Shown here in pieces: positions 35,013-45,274 of a stretch of 64,000 nucleotides of DNA. Numbering within the stretch: position 1 is the stretch's first letter; each line of letters opens with the position of its first letter. Location: assembly GCA_037176885.1 (NCBI GenBank), contig JAWWNJ010000142.1, positions 124,001 through 188,000 on the forward strand. Direction: 5' to 3'. Both the position numbers and the translations under genes were made by a program. Below the pieces are notes generated by a model, which saw only the letters and a list, made by a program, of their open reading frames with translations, ran no database searches and was not told where the DNA came from. The DNA comes from Favolaschia claudopus. Lineage: Eukaryota; Basidiomycota; Agaricomycetes; Agaricales; Mycenaceae.

Positions 35013-36524
35013 ATGCCGAAAAATACCAGCGACGTAAGTCTCGATTCTGTCCCATGGTCAATGAATCGACTTATGCTGAAGAAACAGGATCCTGCAACTC
35101 GTGCACAGGTGGGAACACCGAGGGCTATCCGTGATACTTTGTAACAGCTGACTTTTGTAGGAAATCGCGATTCGGAAGAAGAAAAACGCAGATGCGCAGG
35201 CTGCTTTCCGGGCAAGGAGGGCGAACTATATTGCCACTTTGGAAGAAACAGGTGAACTCTCACTTCATGCGAAAGCTGAAAGTAGGCTGAAATTGTCGTA
35301 GTGACTAGTCTGGAGAGTGTCGTCTTGCAGCTGCAAGATTCTTGTCGCGAGGCTCGTTCGGAGACCCATGAACTGCGCCAACAGAACGCCAGCTTGAGAC
35401 ACGACTATCATGCCCGCGAAAAGTTTTGGAGGACACTCTGGCAATCGAGGAAGTGCGGCGAGAACGAGGAGCTTCCACCACTGCCGCCGCAGCTTGTTCT
35501 CAATCATAATCTCGGCCCTTCGCAGCTACACGGATATGACACCGACCTGGCATACAGGTCCCACGACGATTCGACGATGTGCGGCAGTGGACAATACCAC
35601 GCAGAAACATATAACCATCCATCTTCCCTCCCATACCCGGGTAATGCTCCTGAACAAACCCCGCACCTCACGCTCACTCAGCGCGGCTCCAAGTATGGGC
35701 CATACTCGTATAATGTCGCAGGATCCCACCGCGATCACACCTGGCCTCAGAATACATCTCCGAGCGGTGAATCCGGACCACCTCCGAGTGCTAGCTCTTC
35801 CAGTTCTCCCAGTTTCGGTGACTCGTCCTCTCTGGCATCACCGTCCGATCTATCAGTCCCATTCACGCCTAGATCGATTGAAGAGGCCAAGGTCTCCGTG
35901 AACAGTCTTGATTCGACGACCTATGTATTTCCGGCCTCGAGCAGTCGATCGATCTCCCCTAACAGTACCCCATCGTCATCCACAACCTCTTTGACCTCAC
36001 CCTTCCAGTTCACATTCCCCGACCCAGGCGTACAGCACGAGCGACCTTTAGATTATCGCCGCTGCTCCAACCCACGTTCGGAAGTTTCTTTATCTGGGCC
36101 AGGAAGTGACGCCATCCGCTATCGACTGGGCAGCCGGAGAGGCGGGCCTAGCGGCACGCTTCTACCCATCCTCCCACCACTCTCGATGAGCGATAGCGGG
36201 CCGCCGCATGAAAGGGGAAGCAGCGACGGCGACTCATATTCTTTTGGTTCCCGTGTGCACCCGCGTAGGGATTCCCTGATATCCCCCCCTTCCCGGTCAA
36301 GCTCCCCCTCCGCAGCACCCGCTCTTTCTGGAACTCTGGCTGTGATCAAGGCGCAAGCGTTCGGCGCGCTGAGAAGGAGTCGGACTAGGACCAGAAAGCA
36401 TTCGGATATGCCTGCAAAGACGGCTTTAGACGTCCTGGAGGCCAGAGGGATCGCGGGAGTTTCGACAGGCACCAAACGGCAGCGAACGGAAGAAAGTGAG
36501 GAAGGTGAAGCACAGCAGCATTGA
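35013..36524 (+). CDS. bZIP transcription factor (Yap-like basic region)
   Basis: Four exons (35013-35033, 35088-35108, 35161-35251, 35302-36524) join exactly to 451 residues; the first two are only 21 nt each. The basic region RKKKNADAQAAFRARRANYI has the fungal N..AQ.AFR.RR pattern of Yap-like bZIP proteins, and a leucine-zipper-like coiled coil follows (LEETVTSLESVVLQLQDSCR, then ETHELRQQNASLRHDY). The remainder is low-complexity Ser/Pro-rich sequence with a basic cluster (RRSRTRTRKHSDMPAK) and an acidic end. It is nuclear and DNA-binding by family. Cysteine clusters typical of redox-sensing Yap1 are absent, so oxidative-stress sensing is not implied. The long upstream region suggests complex regulation. 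Confidence 0.9.
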
Positions 36525-36802
36525 AAACGATCAGAAGGACCTGGTTGAAAATTTGTATCCTGCCGATTTTCCCCTCTTTTTTTGAATGGTTGTATAGAGT
36601 TCATAGAGAATCCGATACTAATACTTGTCGCCCGCACGCTGTTTGATAATGTATCATAGCTGTATATTTGTCTTGCTATCTTGAAATAAACCGCTTTCCT
36701 GTGTACATGGTCCCTTGTCCTTCATAAATTGACTTTTGGAACCGCTACGTCCCATGGTCCACGGATTTCACTGTAGCAGAGGCGGATTAGCTGTGCTGAT
36801 AT

Positions 36803-37866
36803 CTAGGAATAACAGGACGCGTACTTCTTGAAATTTTGAGCCCAAACCAAAAATGCAGGAGCAACAAACGTAACCCCCAGTTGTACGGCTGAATAAATTC
36901 GAGTGACCGTGAGCGAGAGCGACCATGTTGTGACAACGGAAAGCGAAAACAAGGCAATAGTGACTGCCAGGCGTATAACGGGATGGCAAAGCTGTGTGAC
37001 GGAGATTAATTTTGAGGTTATTGCATGAGGTGGAACTCACCCCCAGGCGGCGCCGAAGCCGAGGAAACAGCGCAAAGGCTTGAACGGAGAACAATACAAG
37101 CGCGAATACCGCAAGGTCGTCGGCCAACCGCGAGGCGAGGACCACGGACGCGGAAACGGCGGCATTTATGGACAATACCGATGTAAGCCTATTGCACGCA
37201 ACGAAAATTAAAGATTGATGCAGAGTTAATACCAAGGACGGGAAGAGCGGACCTCTCGTGAATCTCGGGGCTGCCCCTCGAAATCGCGCTATAATCCGCG
37301 AGAAGAGCGCTTACGCCGAAGAGGACGGCGGAGAGCGCCCAGATAGAGTCGGATGAAGTGGCCGCAGTAAGAGTTTTGAGAACCGGGGACAAGGACATGA
37401 GGGCGAGGAATATTAGAATCGACGACTTGACTGTTTTGATGCCTGTGAACCGTATGTTGCGGGAAGCATACAACACAAGGCCCTCACGTACGGGAAGCTC
37501 GCCGATGCTCGCCATTAGCGCCTGTTATATCTAGCAGCTCCCAGAATAGATATCCAGCGGAGAAGCAGGCGATAGATACCCAAATTAATGTGGGTGGGTG
37601 CAGAGACTGTTGTTTTAACCTGACGAAGACGGAAACAAATATGAAGATTGTCGCCAGATGCTGGGTAATGGTGCAAGAGAGCAAGACCAGCGGCCAGTAG
37701 GTATACGGCCTGAAGTTGGCTGAAACCCGGCAGGTTCAGCGAAAATCTTGAAGCTGAAGCAAACAGCACCATTTCTGCGCAAAGACCTGAGGAAGGAGCC
37801 AGGGACGACATAGTTATCTGGTTGCGCTTGTTTCTTCCATAAGACTTTCTCCCATTCCTTGGACAT
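36803..37866 (-). CDS. GPI2: GPI-GlcNAc transferase subunit PIG-C (Gpi2)
   Basis: Multi-pass ER subunit of the complex that transfers GlcNAc to phosphatidylinositol, the first step of GPI-anchor synthesis. It starts MSKEWEKVLWKKQAQPDNYV, typical of the family (W.KVLW.KQ..PDNY.P). After an intron with acceptor TTTCAG the sequence runs NANFRPYTYWPLVLLSCTIT. Next come IKTVKSSILIFLALMSLSPV and the strongly conserved LKTLTAATSSDSIWALSAVL with DYSAISRG. NAAVSASVVLASRLADDLAV and FALVLFSVQAFALFPRLRRR follow. The last exon (LAVTIALFSLSVVTTWSLSL to NFKKYASCYS) ends at 36,803. About 280 residues, the usual length. Several exon joins were verified by frame. Confidence 0.92.
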
Positions 37867-37986
37867 TCATGTGGGAGGTTGTAGAACGACGGCAGTAACA
37901 AGTAAGACGCAGTGGTATCAGGTATGCAAAAACGTAATTCAATAATACGACTCTCTCTTCCTTCAATCCCACTTGGTTCCGATAAA

Positions 37987-38388
37987 TCAGACTGCAGACT
38001 ATCGACGAGACGAACACAACTCACTACCAGCCTTTCCTCTTGTCGCGCTTCTGGTTCTCTCCGTGACGATGATTTATTCGCTTGTGCCGCCAAAGCCCCT
38101 TGGTTGGGAGTTCCTCGCGCCTTACTCTTCCACGAATATTATCAGCGGCCGTCCTACAGTATAACAAGCAGTCCAGCTCACAGCCTGCTTTCTGGCTTCA
38201 GCAGCTTGCAGAGCAGCAGCCCGGGGGTCAGCGGGCCTAGTACCCGTTCCCCCGATCGCAGATCCCTCAGAGGATCCGAGGACAGTGTGCCCCCCTTCGA
38301 GTTTAAATAACAGTGAACGCTAGCAAAAATGGGTTCGACAAAAGCTACCTTCGTAGTTGGACGAGCCCTTGGAACATAGGGAACCCAT
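37987..38388 (-). CDS. Small N-acylated SVIP-like protein (hypothetical)
   Basis: A short gene of two to four exons. The ATG at 38,388 opens MGSLCSKGSSNYEG, a good N-myristoylation site (Gly2, Ser6) with a palmitoylatable Cys5. After a 54-nt intron ending in AAG the next exon reads GGTGTRPADPRAAALQAAEA then RKQA, an Ala/Arg helix resembling the VCP/p97-interacting motif of SVIP-type proteins. A further exon probably gives ALAAQANKSSSRREPEARQE and a stop near 37,987, but the last splice sites are ambiguous, so the 3' end is tentative. It would sit on cytosolic membranes, and if the motif is real would bind Cdc48/p97; that is inference. It lies 120 bp upstream of GPI2 and 70 bp downstream of the Cys-rich membrane protein gene, all on the same strand. 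Confidence 0.5.
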
Positions 38389-38457
38389 GTCGTGATGTAC
38401 CGGAAAGAGGACGAGCGATGCCAAGACTCAGCGTCAAATACTACTGGTACAAAAGTT

Positions 38458-39175
38458 CTATCTTAGTTGCGGGTCTGGCGTTTGTGGTGCGGGTGCAACA
38501 GGGATATATTCCCCCATTCTCATCTCGTTTCGATCTGCGCTCCGCCCAAATCTCGACAATTGCGTTCCGGGCTGCCATGACTGTCGAGGGATTGTTTTGT
38601 GAGCATGACACTGGGTATCTGGCGGGGGCGCACTCACATCCCACCATCGTCTACCGGCGTCCCAAGGAATGTGCGTGTCTGTCAAGCCCGCTTTGACCAT
38701 CCTGCTCTTCACGCCAGCACCCAATAGCAAGCCAAACACCGTCAGAAGGAATAGAGTGACAACCAATTGGTCTCGCGGTGAATCGCGCTCTTAACACAGT
38801 CGAGGCGTGAATGATTGAGAACGAGGCGGCGAAAAGTAGCACGTACGGAAACATCGAGCCTCGACGTCGCCCTCTTTACCAGTTGCAGTATCAGGGTTTG
38901 TATCACCAAGCGTAGCTCCCGCACAAATTTTCAGATTTTGGTTCAGACACCATTGCTTAGTACACGAGAGACAAGGTTGAGATGGATTATCAGGCATAGT
39001 GAGGGGCAAAATAGAGTTATTGGTGCCAAAGCAGATGCCTGGTGGAATGAGCATAAGGCAGCGAGCGGGGCGTGCGCATACATTTGCAGAAGTTGGGCGC
39101 GTCCCATCTGTGTAGAGCGGCGTGGACGGAGGTAAACGCTGAGAATATGAAGCACCACGCCAAGATGTTGACCAT
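38458..39175 (-). CDS. Conserved Cys-rich secretory/membrane protein, function unknown
   Basis: Starts with a cleavable-type signal peptide (MVNILAWCFIFSAFTSVHAA) followed by a cysteine-rich luminal domain: PNFCKC joined across a 43-nt intron to ICFGTNNSILPL, then PCLSCTKQWCLNQNLKICAG and GKEGDVEARCF. After another intron comes QRDSPRDQLVVTLFLLTVFG, then LLLGAGVKSRM, one transmembrane helix, and a short cytosolic tail ending with VAPAPQTPDPQLR. Type I topology is predicted. I recognise the CLSC.KQ.CL and EGDVEARCFQRDS patterns as those of an uncharacterised conserved fungal family but cannot name a function. The exact splicing of the tail is uncertain (one more intron is possible between 38,530 and 38,640). 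Confidence 0.75.
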
Positions 39176-39279
39176 GGTCGAACGTGAACTTGGACAAGTC
39201 AAAGGATGCCCTAATTGGGACCTGTCAATAATCACCCCAGCACGCCTTCCACCACTCCGCCGCGTACGATAGCGCGTCC

Positions 39280-40837
39280 ATGGCCGAGTTCGACGACGTG
39301 CTCACCAACCAGCCCGTCGTTATAGACAACGTCCGCCCTCGTAACAACTCCCTATCTACCTTTTGCTCACTCCCGACAGGGCTCTGGCACAATCAAGGCT
39401 GGTTTCGCTGGGCAGGATCACCCAAAATGTTTCTTTCCGTCTTTGTGCGTCTCACCGTCGCGTCTATGCCGCCTCTTATACGTCCCTGCATAGCGTCGGG
39501 CGTCCGAAGCACATAAGGGTCATGGCCGGTGCACTGGAAGGCGACACCTTTATCGGTAAGAAAGCGCAAGAGTTCCGCGGCCTGCTCAAAATCAAGTATC
39601 CAATGGAACATGGTATCGTAACGGACTGGGATGATATGGAGCGTATATGGAGCTGGGTTTATGCCGAAGAGCTCGGTACGCTCAGTGAAGAGGTACGTTG
39701 CCTCTCCAAGTGCTGAGTTCACGGAACCAAAATCGTGAATTCGCGTGCAGCATCCCGTGTTATTGACAGAAGCACCTCTCAACCCTCGAAGTAATCGCGA
39801 CTATGCGGCCCAAATATTCTTTGACACATTCAACGTTCCTGCGTTATTCATGTCTGTACAAGCAGTTTTGTCATTGTGCGTCGTTCACCGCCTCGGAGTA
39901 TTTTCCTTCCTTTTGACAATCTGCAGATATTCTTCAGGACGAACAACAGGGATCGTCATTGACTCGGGGGATGGTGTGACGCATGCAGTGCCCGTATTCG
40001 AAGGGTTTTCGATGCCGCACGCTATTCGTCGAGTAGACGTTGCTGGAAGGTAAACGCAACCACGACTCGGCTGACGAGATCTAATGTCGTCCCAGGGACG
40101 TCACGGACTACTTACAACTTCTCCTGCGCAAATCCGGCCACAACTTACATACAACCGCAGAACGCGAAGTTGTTCGAACAATCAAGGAGAAATGCTGTTA
40201 TGTCGCTCTCAACCCTGCGAAGGAAGAGAAAGAGGCGCAGGGGAGAACAGAAGAATTCCGGTTACCTGACGGAAACGTCGTGCAGGTGCGGAAACTCGTT
40301 CTGTTCTTCTGCTTTAGCTGAACTTTGGTCTTTCATTTTGCAGCTTGGCGCTGAACGATTTCGTGCTCCCGAAATCTTGTTCAATCCCGAAATTATTGGC
40401 CAGGAATATGCTGGTGTACACCAAGTGGTTGTGGATTCGATCAATCGCGTGGACCTCGATCTGCGGAAGTCGCTCTTTTCGAATATCGTCCTGAGTGGAG
40501 GCAGTACATTATGTCGAGGCAAGTCTTTGGGTTACTTTGAGTCAGTATGAATGCATGCTGATTTCCTGAAAGGTTTCGGTGACCGACTGTTGAACGAAGT
40601 CAAGAAACTTGCGCTGAAAGACGTCAAGATTAGGATATACGCACCGCCAGAACGCAAATATTCAACATGGATCGGAGGGTCAATTCTGGCTGGCTTGAAC
40701 ACTTTCAAGAAGGTGCGCATATCGACGTGCAAATTGTCTCCCACCCCGCCGTCCTCATCATTTTCGTTTAGATGTGGGTATCTGCGGAAGAATATCAAGA
40801 AGATCCAGATATCATTCACAAAAAGTCAGGGTTCTAG
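39280..40837 (+). CDS. ARP1: Actin-related protein 1 (centractin), dynactin
   Basis: Filament-forming subunit of dynactin, the cofactor of cytoplasmic dynein for nuclear migration and vesicle transport in hyphae. The start [17 protein letters not shown] is joined to [16 protein letters not shown] (phosphate loop 1), then [80 protein letters not shown] (phosphate loop 2), [16 protein letters not shown] and [19 protein letters not shown]. The C-terminus is [16 protein letters not shown] with the stop at 40,835. The MEHGIV and DDMERIW segments and HPK near the N-terminus separate it from conventional actin and fit Arp1. About 377 residues; roughly nine short introns. Confidence 0.95.
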
Positions 40838-41040
40838 TTGTTCTTGGTTGTCCTGCTTGCTCGCATTAGACATATTCACCACCGCACTACGATACCCATG
40901 TACTTTTGATTCACGTATAATAAGCACTGAATATGTTTCGGAACGGGGCATAAAGCATGGATTTAATGATAGCATACAGTGCCCTACTGATTTTCGACAG
41001 CCAACGAAAAGCCCCCCACCACAAAGTCGCCACCAAGCGT

Positions 41041-41618
41041 CTACTTCTTCTTGGGAGCTTCCGCCGCCTTGGACTTTTTGGTGCCACGGAACTGGGAAAC
41101 TCACTGTCAGTCGAAGGGACAAGAGAACAGGGAAACGGTCAACCTTCTTGGCACGGTTCTTGCGCTCCTTCCGCAGCTTGCGTGACGGTTTTTCAACCTT
41201 GGCGGCCAGCCCAGACTACAAGAGATAGAGTTGTGACATTGAGCCAGGTGGTGGGACGACAGTCAATGGGCACGCACTCGAACCAACCGATATTTCGGCT
41301 CGAACTTTTTCTGCGACGCCTCGTCGTCGTAGATCAACGCAAAGCCCGTACTCCTTCCACCACCGAATTGTGTCCGAAAGCCAAAGGTGACGACGCGGTT
41401 TTTGTCGGTCTTGTACAGGGCAGCAAGTTTCTCGGAGAGCTCGGCCTTGGAGACATTAGGACGAGAGGGGTGGAGGACGTCGAGAACGAATTGGCGGCGG
41501 GCAAGGAGACGGTTGGTGATGAATTTGCGGGTGCGCAGGGTAATGGGTGCAGAGCTATCGGCCTACGAAATAGTTAGCAAAAAGCGCGATTACGGCGCGA
41601 TTTAACGGAGCCAACCAT
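41041..41618 (-). CDS. RPS24: 40S ribosomal protein eS24
   Basis: Small-subunit ribosomal protein eS24. Four exons on the minus strand (41616-41618, 41278-41562, 41144-41215, 41041-41091) give 136 residues. The first exon is nothing but the ATG; the intron GTTGGC...CGTAG follows directly and the second exon starts [20 protein letters not shown]. Family signatures present are [40 protein letters not shown] and [11 protein letters not shown], then the basic tail [17 protein letters not shown]. The length matches the family (about 133-137). The promoter contains a GGGTTAGGGTTAGGG element 159 bp upstream of the ATG, shared with the divergent DUF4870 gene. Confidence 0.96.
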
Positions 41619-41776
41619 CTTGATGGGCTATTGTACGAGTCTATAGACACAGTGGTGAGGCTAGAAGATAACCAATATGGGGCGGAGGAGGTACCTAGTC
41701 GAAGCCCGGCGGAGAGAAAGGAGAGGCAAAATGTGTGGGAACTGAGTAGGAGCACGTGCATAATGCTGTGATGGTC

Positions 41777-41791
41777 GGGTTAGGGTTAGGG
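41777..41791. promoter_or_regulatory. TTAGGG-repeat element in divergent eS24 / DUF4870 promoter
   Basis: GGGTTAGGGTTAGGG, two and a half telomere-type units, in the 236-bp region between two divergent start codons. TTAGGG motifs in ribosomal-protein promoters are known binding sites of Tbf1-type factors in several fungi; use here is inference. Confidence 0.5.
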
Positions 41792-41854
41792 AGCCGTCAG
41801 CAGAAGCGGTCATGCAGTCTTCCTCGTCCAGCCATTTTGCCTCCTTTGCGGCTT

Positions 41855-42614
41855 ATGTCGGTATCTTGGCTCTTGCCTCTAATCCCTCTGTCTTGTCCTG
41901 AACTCGGGCTGTTTTGCTAGACCCCTCCGCCCGATGACCCCGTTTCGCTTCCGCAGCCTTCCAAGGCACCACCACGACCTTGGTTTCCGTCTCAGGCATC
42001 CTCCCAGAACGATACTTCTTACCAATCTGGAGGCATCCCAACCTTCGGCTCATCTGCCTCGGGTGGTCTTGGTGCTGTCGAAGAGGCTGAGAGCCAGCAG
42101 AATCGTTGGGAAACTAGGTATGGACTGCGGGTAGATATGTTGGCAGCAGTTGCATATCTGCTCGGTCCCATCTCAGGTACGGTTCTTCGTTTCTCTAGCT
42201 GTGGTTTTTTGACAAACGTCTTCTTCCAGCACTCGCCCTCCTCATCATTGAAACTCAGAACGACTACGTTCGGTTTCATGGTATTATCAGCTCAATTGTC
42301 ATCCTTCTGATACCGACACCTTTTGCAGCGTACCAGTCAGCGTTATTCACAACTCCCCTTGTGGTGATTCGAATCATTGCCTCCTTGTTGCAATTCTGGG
42401 GCTGGCTACGCATATTACTCACCCTCATCCTCGTCGGCTCCCAACTCTATATGGCGTACGCATCATCGTCTCCTACGCTCCAACCCTGACTAGCCCTGAC
42501 TTACCACTGCATCTCAGGGCGCGAGCATATCTCGATGCTTCGCAGCATGATTTGGCACGATATCACTTTCCATACGTTGGTCTCATCGCTGAACGTTGGC
42601 TTGAGGAAGAGTGA
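41855..42614 (+). CDS. DUF4870/UPF0132 (Tic20-like) small membrane protein
   Basis: The first exon is six bases (ATG TCG, 41855-41860); exon 2 (41921-42176) begins TPPPDDPVSLPQPSKAPPRP and ends RYGLRVDMLAAVAYLLGPIS. The next exons give ALALLIIETQNDYVRFHAYQ and SALFTTPLVVIRIIASLLQF, then a hydrophobic segment LLTLILVGSQLYMA and the C-terminus ARYHFPYVGLIAERWLEEE with the stop at 42,612. The signature of three to four helices with E...YVRFHA.QS is that of DUF4870/UPF0132 membrane proteins found in bacteria, plants and fungi. Function unknown; location presumably an endomembrane. Start choice: the upstream ATG (41,813) reaches the same splice site out of phase, so the ATG at 41,855 is preferred. 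Confidence 0.8.
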
Positions 42615-42897
42615 ACGCATCGTTACATTATACCATTATACTCACCGTGTATTTTTACTGCCCGCTCAAAGAACCGCATAATTTGAATCATCGTTCGACG
42701 TTCAACAGTCAGTTCACAGCGGAGTCCAGTATGCAGGCGAGATTCAGACGCGTATCATGATTCGGGATAGTAATAAATACATTGTGCGAAGGTATAGTAA
42801 TGCTACAGATAGATAAGGCGATAGTAGTTTTGTACAGTACGGTCATGCGATGATAATGTAGTGAGTTCAACGTGATGCGAGCGCGACAGAGCGGAAT

Positions 42898-43762
42898 CTA
42901 GAGGAGGCACAATAAACCTGTTCCGAGATTGCAGAGAGCCTGGAGCAGCGGTTGCAACGCAGGGAGGAGAGTGACGAGGAAGTTCATTGTGACATTGAGG
43001 ACGCAGTCAACGAAGTTCTCCGTAGCATCGAGTAGCTCGTCGACCAGACACTTGATTTCGTACAGGGCTTCACGCCGGTAAGTATTCAGAAATACTAGAC
43101 ATTGTAGGTGACTTACCGGGTTCCAAAAGACCTGCAAGGAGAGGAATAGACTCTACCAGGTTGTTCGCGTACGACAAAGTATCCTTGTGGAGGTTGACGA
43201 CGTCCTTGACTAGCGTTTCTACGTCGTTGAGGTGGTCGTAGCAGGCGAGACCCTTGTCGAGGCCGCCGAGGACGATAAGGGTGCCTTGAAACTCGCCGAA
43301 GTTCGTCTTGTAAGCATTCATCCCTGAAACACACTCCTGCTGGAACGCAGTATTATCGCCATAGTTGGATCGAGGGTGGCTGCGAGAAGCGAGCTTTTCT
43401 GAGGATTCACCATCAGAAAGGTCAGAATCAAGAGATACTCGCGACGTACTCATGGTAGCGGCATTGGCTTGGAGCTTGTCATGGGAGGCACGGAGTTTCT
43501 CAACGAGCTGAGTAGTGTTGGCGCTGGATCCATGCTGCGGTGGGCGGGAAGCAGCCGGCGAGACATTGGAAAGTCGCGAGAGGAGTTTGGCATCGGCACG
43601 CCGGTTGACACGCGCACCAAGGAGAGAAGTGGGCGAGTTGGCGGGGAAGGGCGATGACACAGGAGACGCGAGGGCAACGGTGGACGCTGGCGAGAAACCT
43701 CCAAGGGCGAGGAAGGAGGCAGCCTGGATGGCGAGAAGGATGGTGCAGGCGACGGAAGGCAT
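42898..43762 (-). CDS. Predicted secreted protein, function unknown
   Basis: Two exons (complement of 43117-43762 and 42898-43067) give 271 residues. A signal peptide (MPSVACTILLAIQAASFLAL) is followed by a Ser/Ala/Pro-rich stretch, a charged central region (VEKLRASHDKLQANAATMST) and a helical C-terminal half with FGEFQGTLIVLGGLDKGLAC and DVETLVKDVVNLHKDTLSYA. The end, CLVDELLDATENFVDCVLNV to PLLQALCNLGTGLLCLL, is hydrophobic. Five cysteines in the C-terminal half could form disulphides. I do not recognise the family; a cell-wall or surface protein is plausible because a second secreted protein (PriA) is the next gene on the same strand. A TATA-like box lies about 136 bp upstream of the start. 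Confidence 0.75.
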
Positions 43763-44393
43763 GATCTGGGTGTATGAGAGAAAGGGCGTGTTGAGCGGGC
43801 GAGTGGATGAGTGGACGCAAAAGGCGGGAGAGAGAGAGAGGATGATGGGGGTAAGAGACAAAGAGCAGACCGTATCGATTTGGTCCCGCCACCCCTCTTA
43901 TATGTCGCGGAGTTTGAATTCAATGTTCTCACGCAACGAGGACAAACACCGATCACATGACCGTGACTGCCGGAATTTGGCAATTCGATTTACAAATCCG
44001 GAAACACTTTTCTTTTTAACAAATCCGTCGCCACGCGTATGTAGATCATATTTCAATCACATATCCGAATGGCGTTCGAGCGTCGACTCCGACGGTGAAC
44101 ACAGACCGGGTACGTACACGCGACAGTAATAGAGGTGCCTAAGGGAACAGCGATAACCAAGTGAGGCAAGCTGAAATGTCTAGTTTGGGAGGATAAATAA
44201 ACAGCTAAAGCGACAATACGGTAACCGCGATGCATCGAGAGAAGTATGTCCATGAGAGTGAGTCCAACTAAGAATTCCTAAGAAAAGGTGGGTGGGTGGT
44301 ACCGAAACGATTGTGAGTGAGTAAAGAGTGGGGTGTCAGGTAATGACGGTGAGGTGTTTCTTGTTCGTGTATTGGTGAGGGGTGAGTGGCTCT
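43763..44393. other. Intergenic between secreted-protein gene and priA
   Basis: About 630 bp with the promoter of the secreted-protein gene and the 3' UTR of priA. AT-rich patches; no gene recognised on either strand. Confidence 0.5.
43898..43903 (-). promoter_or_regulatory. TATA-like box of the secreted-protein gene
   Basis: TATAAG on the minus strand, about 136 bp before the ATG at 43,762, in a position suited to a fungal TATA box. Confidence 0.4.
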
Positions 44394-45175
44394 TCAGAGC
44401 GGGATGCAACTCTGACCATCCGGGGCACGCTTGAAGCCAAACGTACATGTGTAAACTGCCGACACAAATTCTCTTAGCCGACCGATCGGAAACGACGGAG
44501 AGAAAAAAAAATGACACACCTGCGCAACGGCCTTGCTCGCACCCAACGTTCCACGCGCCCTTGATGGCCGTGCAGTCTTGGCCTTGTCCGAGCGAGGCAC
44601 ATCCACCACACGACTCGAGCTCGACGGCGGTGTCAATGCACTCGTAATCATTGGCAGCCATGCCAGGAATTGGGCAGGCGTCGAATCCGGAAGGGCAGAG
44701 AGGCGTGGAGCGCTTGTGTGCATGACGCTTATAGCCGTGACCGCCGCCGGGAACACCAGACGGATGAGAAGGAGGCGTCGGGGTGTGCGAAGGAGGCGAG
44801 GGAAGACACATGTGGAGGTTCGAGTACCAAGTCCATCCGTCCCGGCATTGCGGCGGGGGGTTGCTCGGGGGAGGAGGGTGCGATGGTGTGCAGCAGCCCT
44901 GGTTGTTATTCCAATAATAATTGGAAGGTGGGCAGTCGTGACCTTTTGGGGGAGGTGGAGGAGCCGGAGGTCCACCGTGGGGCAAACAGCAGCTCTTGTT
45001 CTCGTACCTTGTTGTTCTCAGTTAGCACGAACAGAAAGCGGGCGAGAAGGGGGGTTGTAACTCACCAGAACTCGTTTGATCTGCAGCTGTTGCTGCTGAC
45101 CGAGGTCGAGGCAGCCAAAGGCAAAGCAGCAGCGAACACAAGAAGGGCAGCTCCGAGACGGGTGATTAAGGTCAT
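44394..45175 (-). CDS. priA: PriA-like secreted Cys-rich protein
   Basis: Homologue of Lentinula edodes PriA, a protein whose transcript is abundant in primordia and young fruiting bodies. Signal peptide MTLITRLGAALLVFAAALPL, then a first exon ending SCRSNEFW; the second exon starts YENKSCCLPHGG and continues with proline-rich, Cys-containing repeats (PPSNYYWNNNQGCC, PQCRDGWTWYSNLHMCLPSP). The conserved C-terminal domain reads LCPSGFDACPIPG, ECIDTAVELESCGGCASLGQ, DCTAIKGAWNVGCEQGRC and, after a final intron, VYTCTFGFKRAPDGQSCIPL. A Lys-Arg pair before the domain (KRHAHKRS) is a possible Kex2 site. The molecular function is unknown in the family; zinc or metal homeostasis has been suggested for mushroom PriA. 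A TATA box sits 92 bp upstream. Confidence 0.9.
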
Positions 45176-45266
45176 GATGGTTTAAAGAGCGACTAGAAAA
45201 ATTAGGCCGGGACCGTTGAACACGAGAGGGAAGAAACTGGGAGGCTCAAAACACAATGGCGCTGTC

Positions 45267-45274
45267 CTATATAG
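45267..45274 (-). promoter_or_regulatory. TATA box of priA
   Basis: CTATATAG (palindromic) about 92 bp upstream of the priA start codon, a strong TATA-box match for a regulated gene. Confidence 0.5.

Noticed and set aside
37912..38310. 132-residue plus-strand frame, Ser-rich
   Set aside because: It is antisense to the minus-strand exons of the SVIP-like gene, which have good splice sites and an acylation motif; the plus frame has no recognisable feature.
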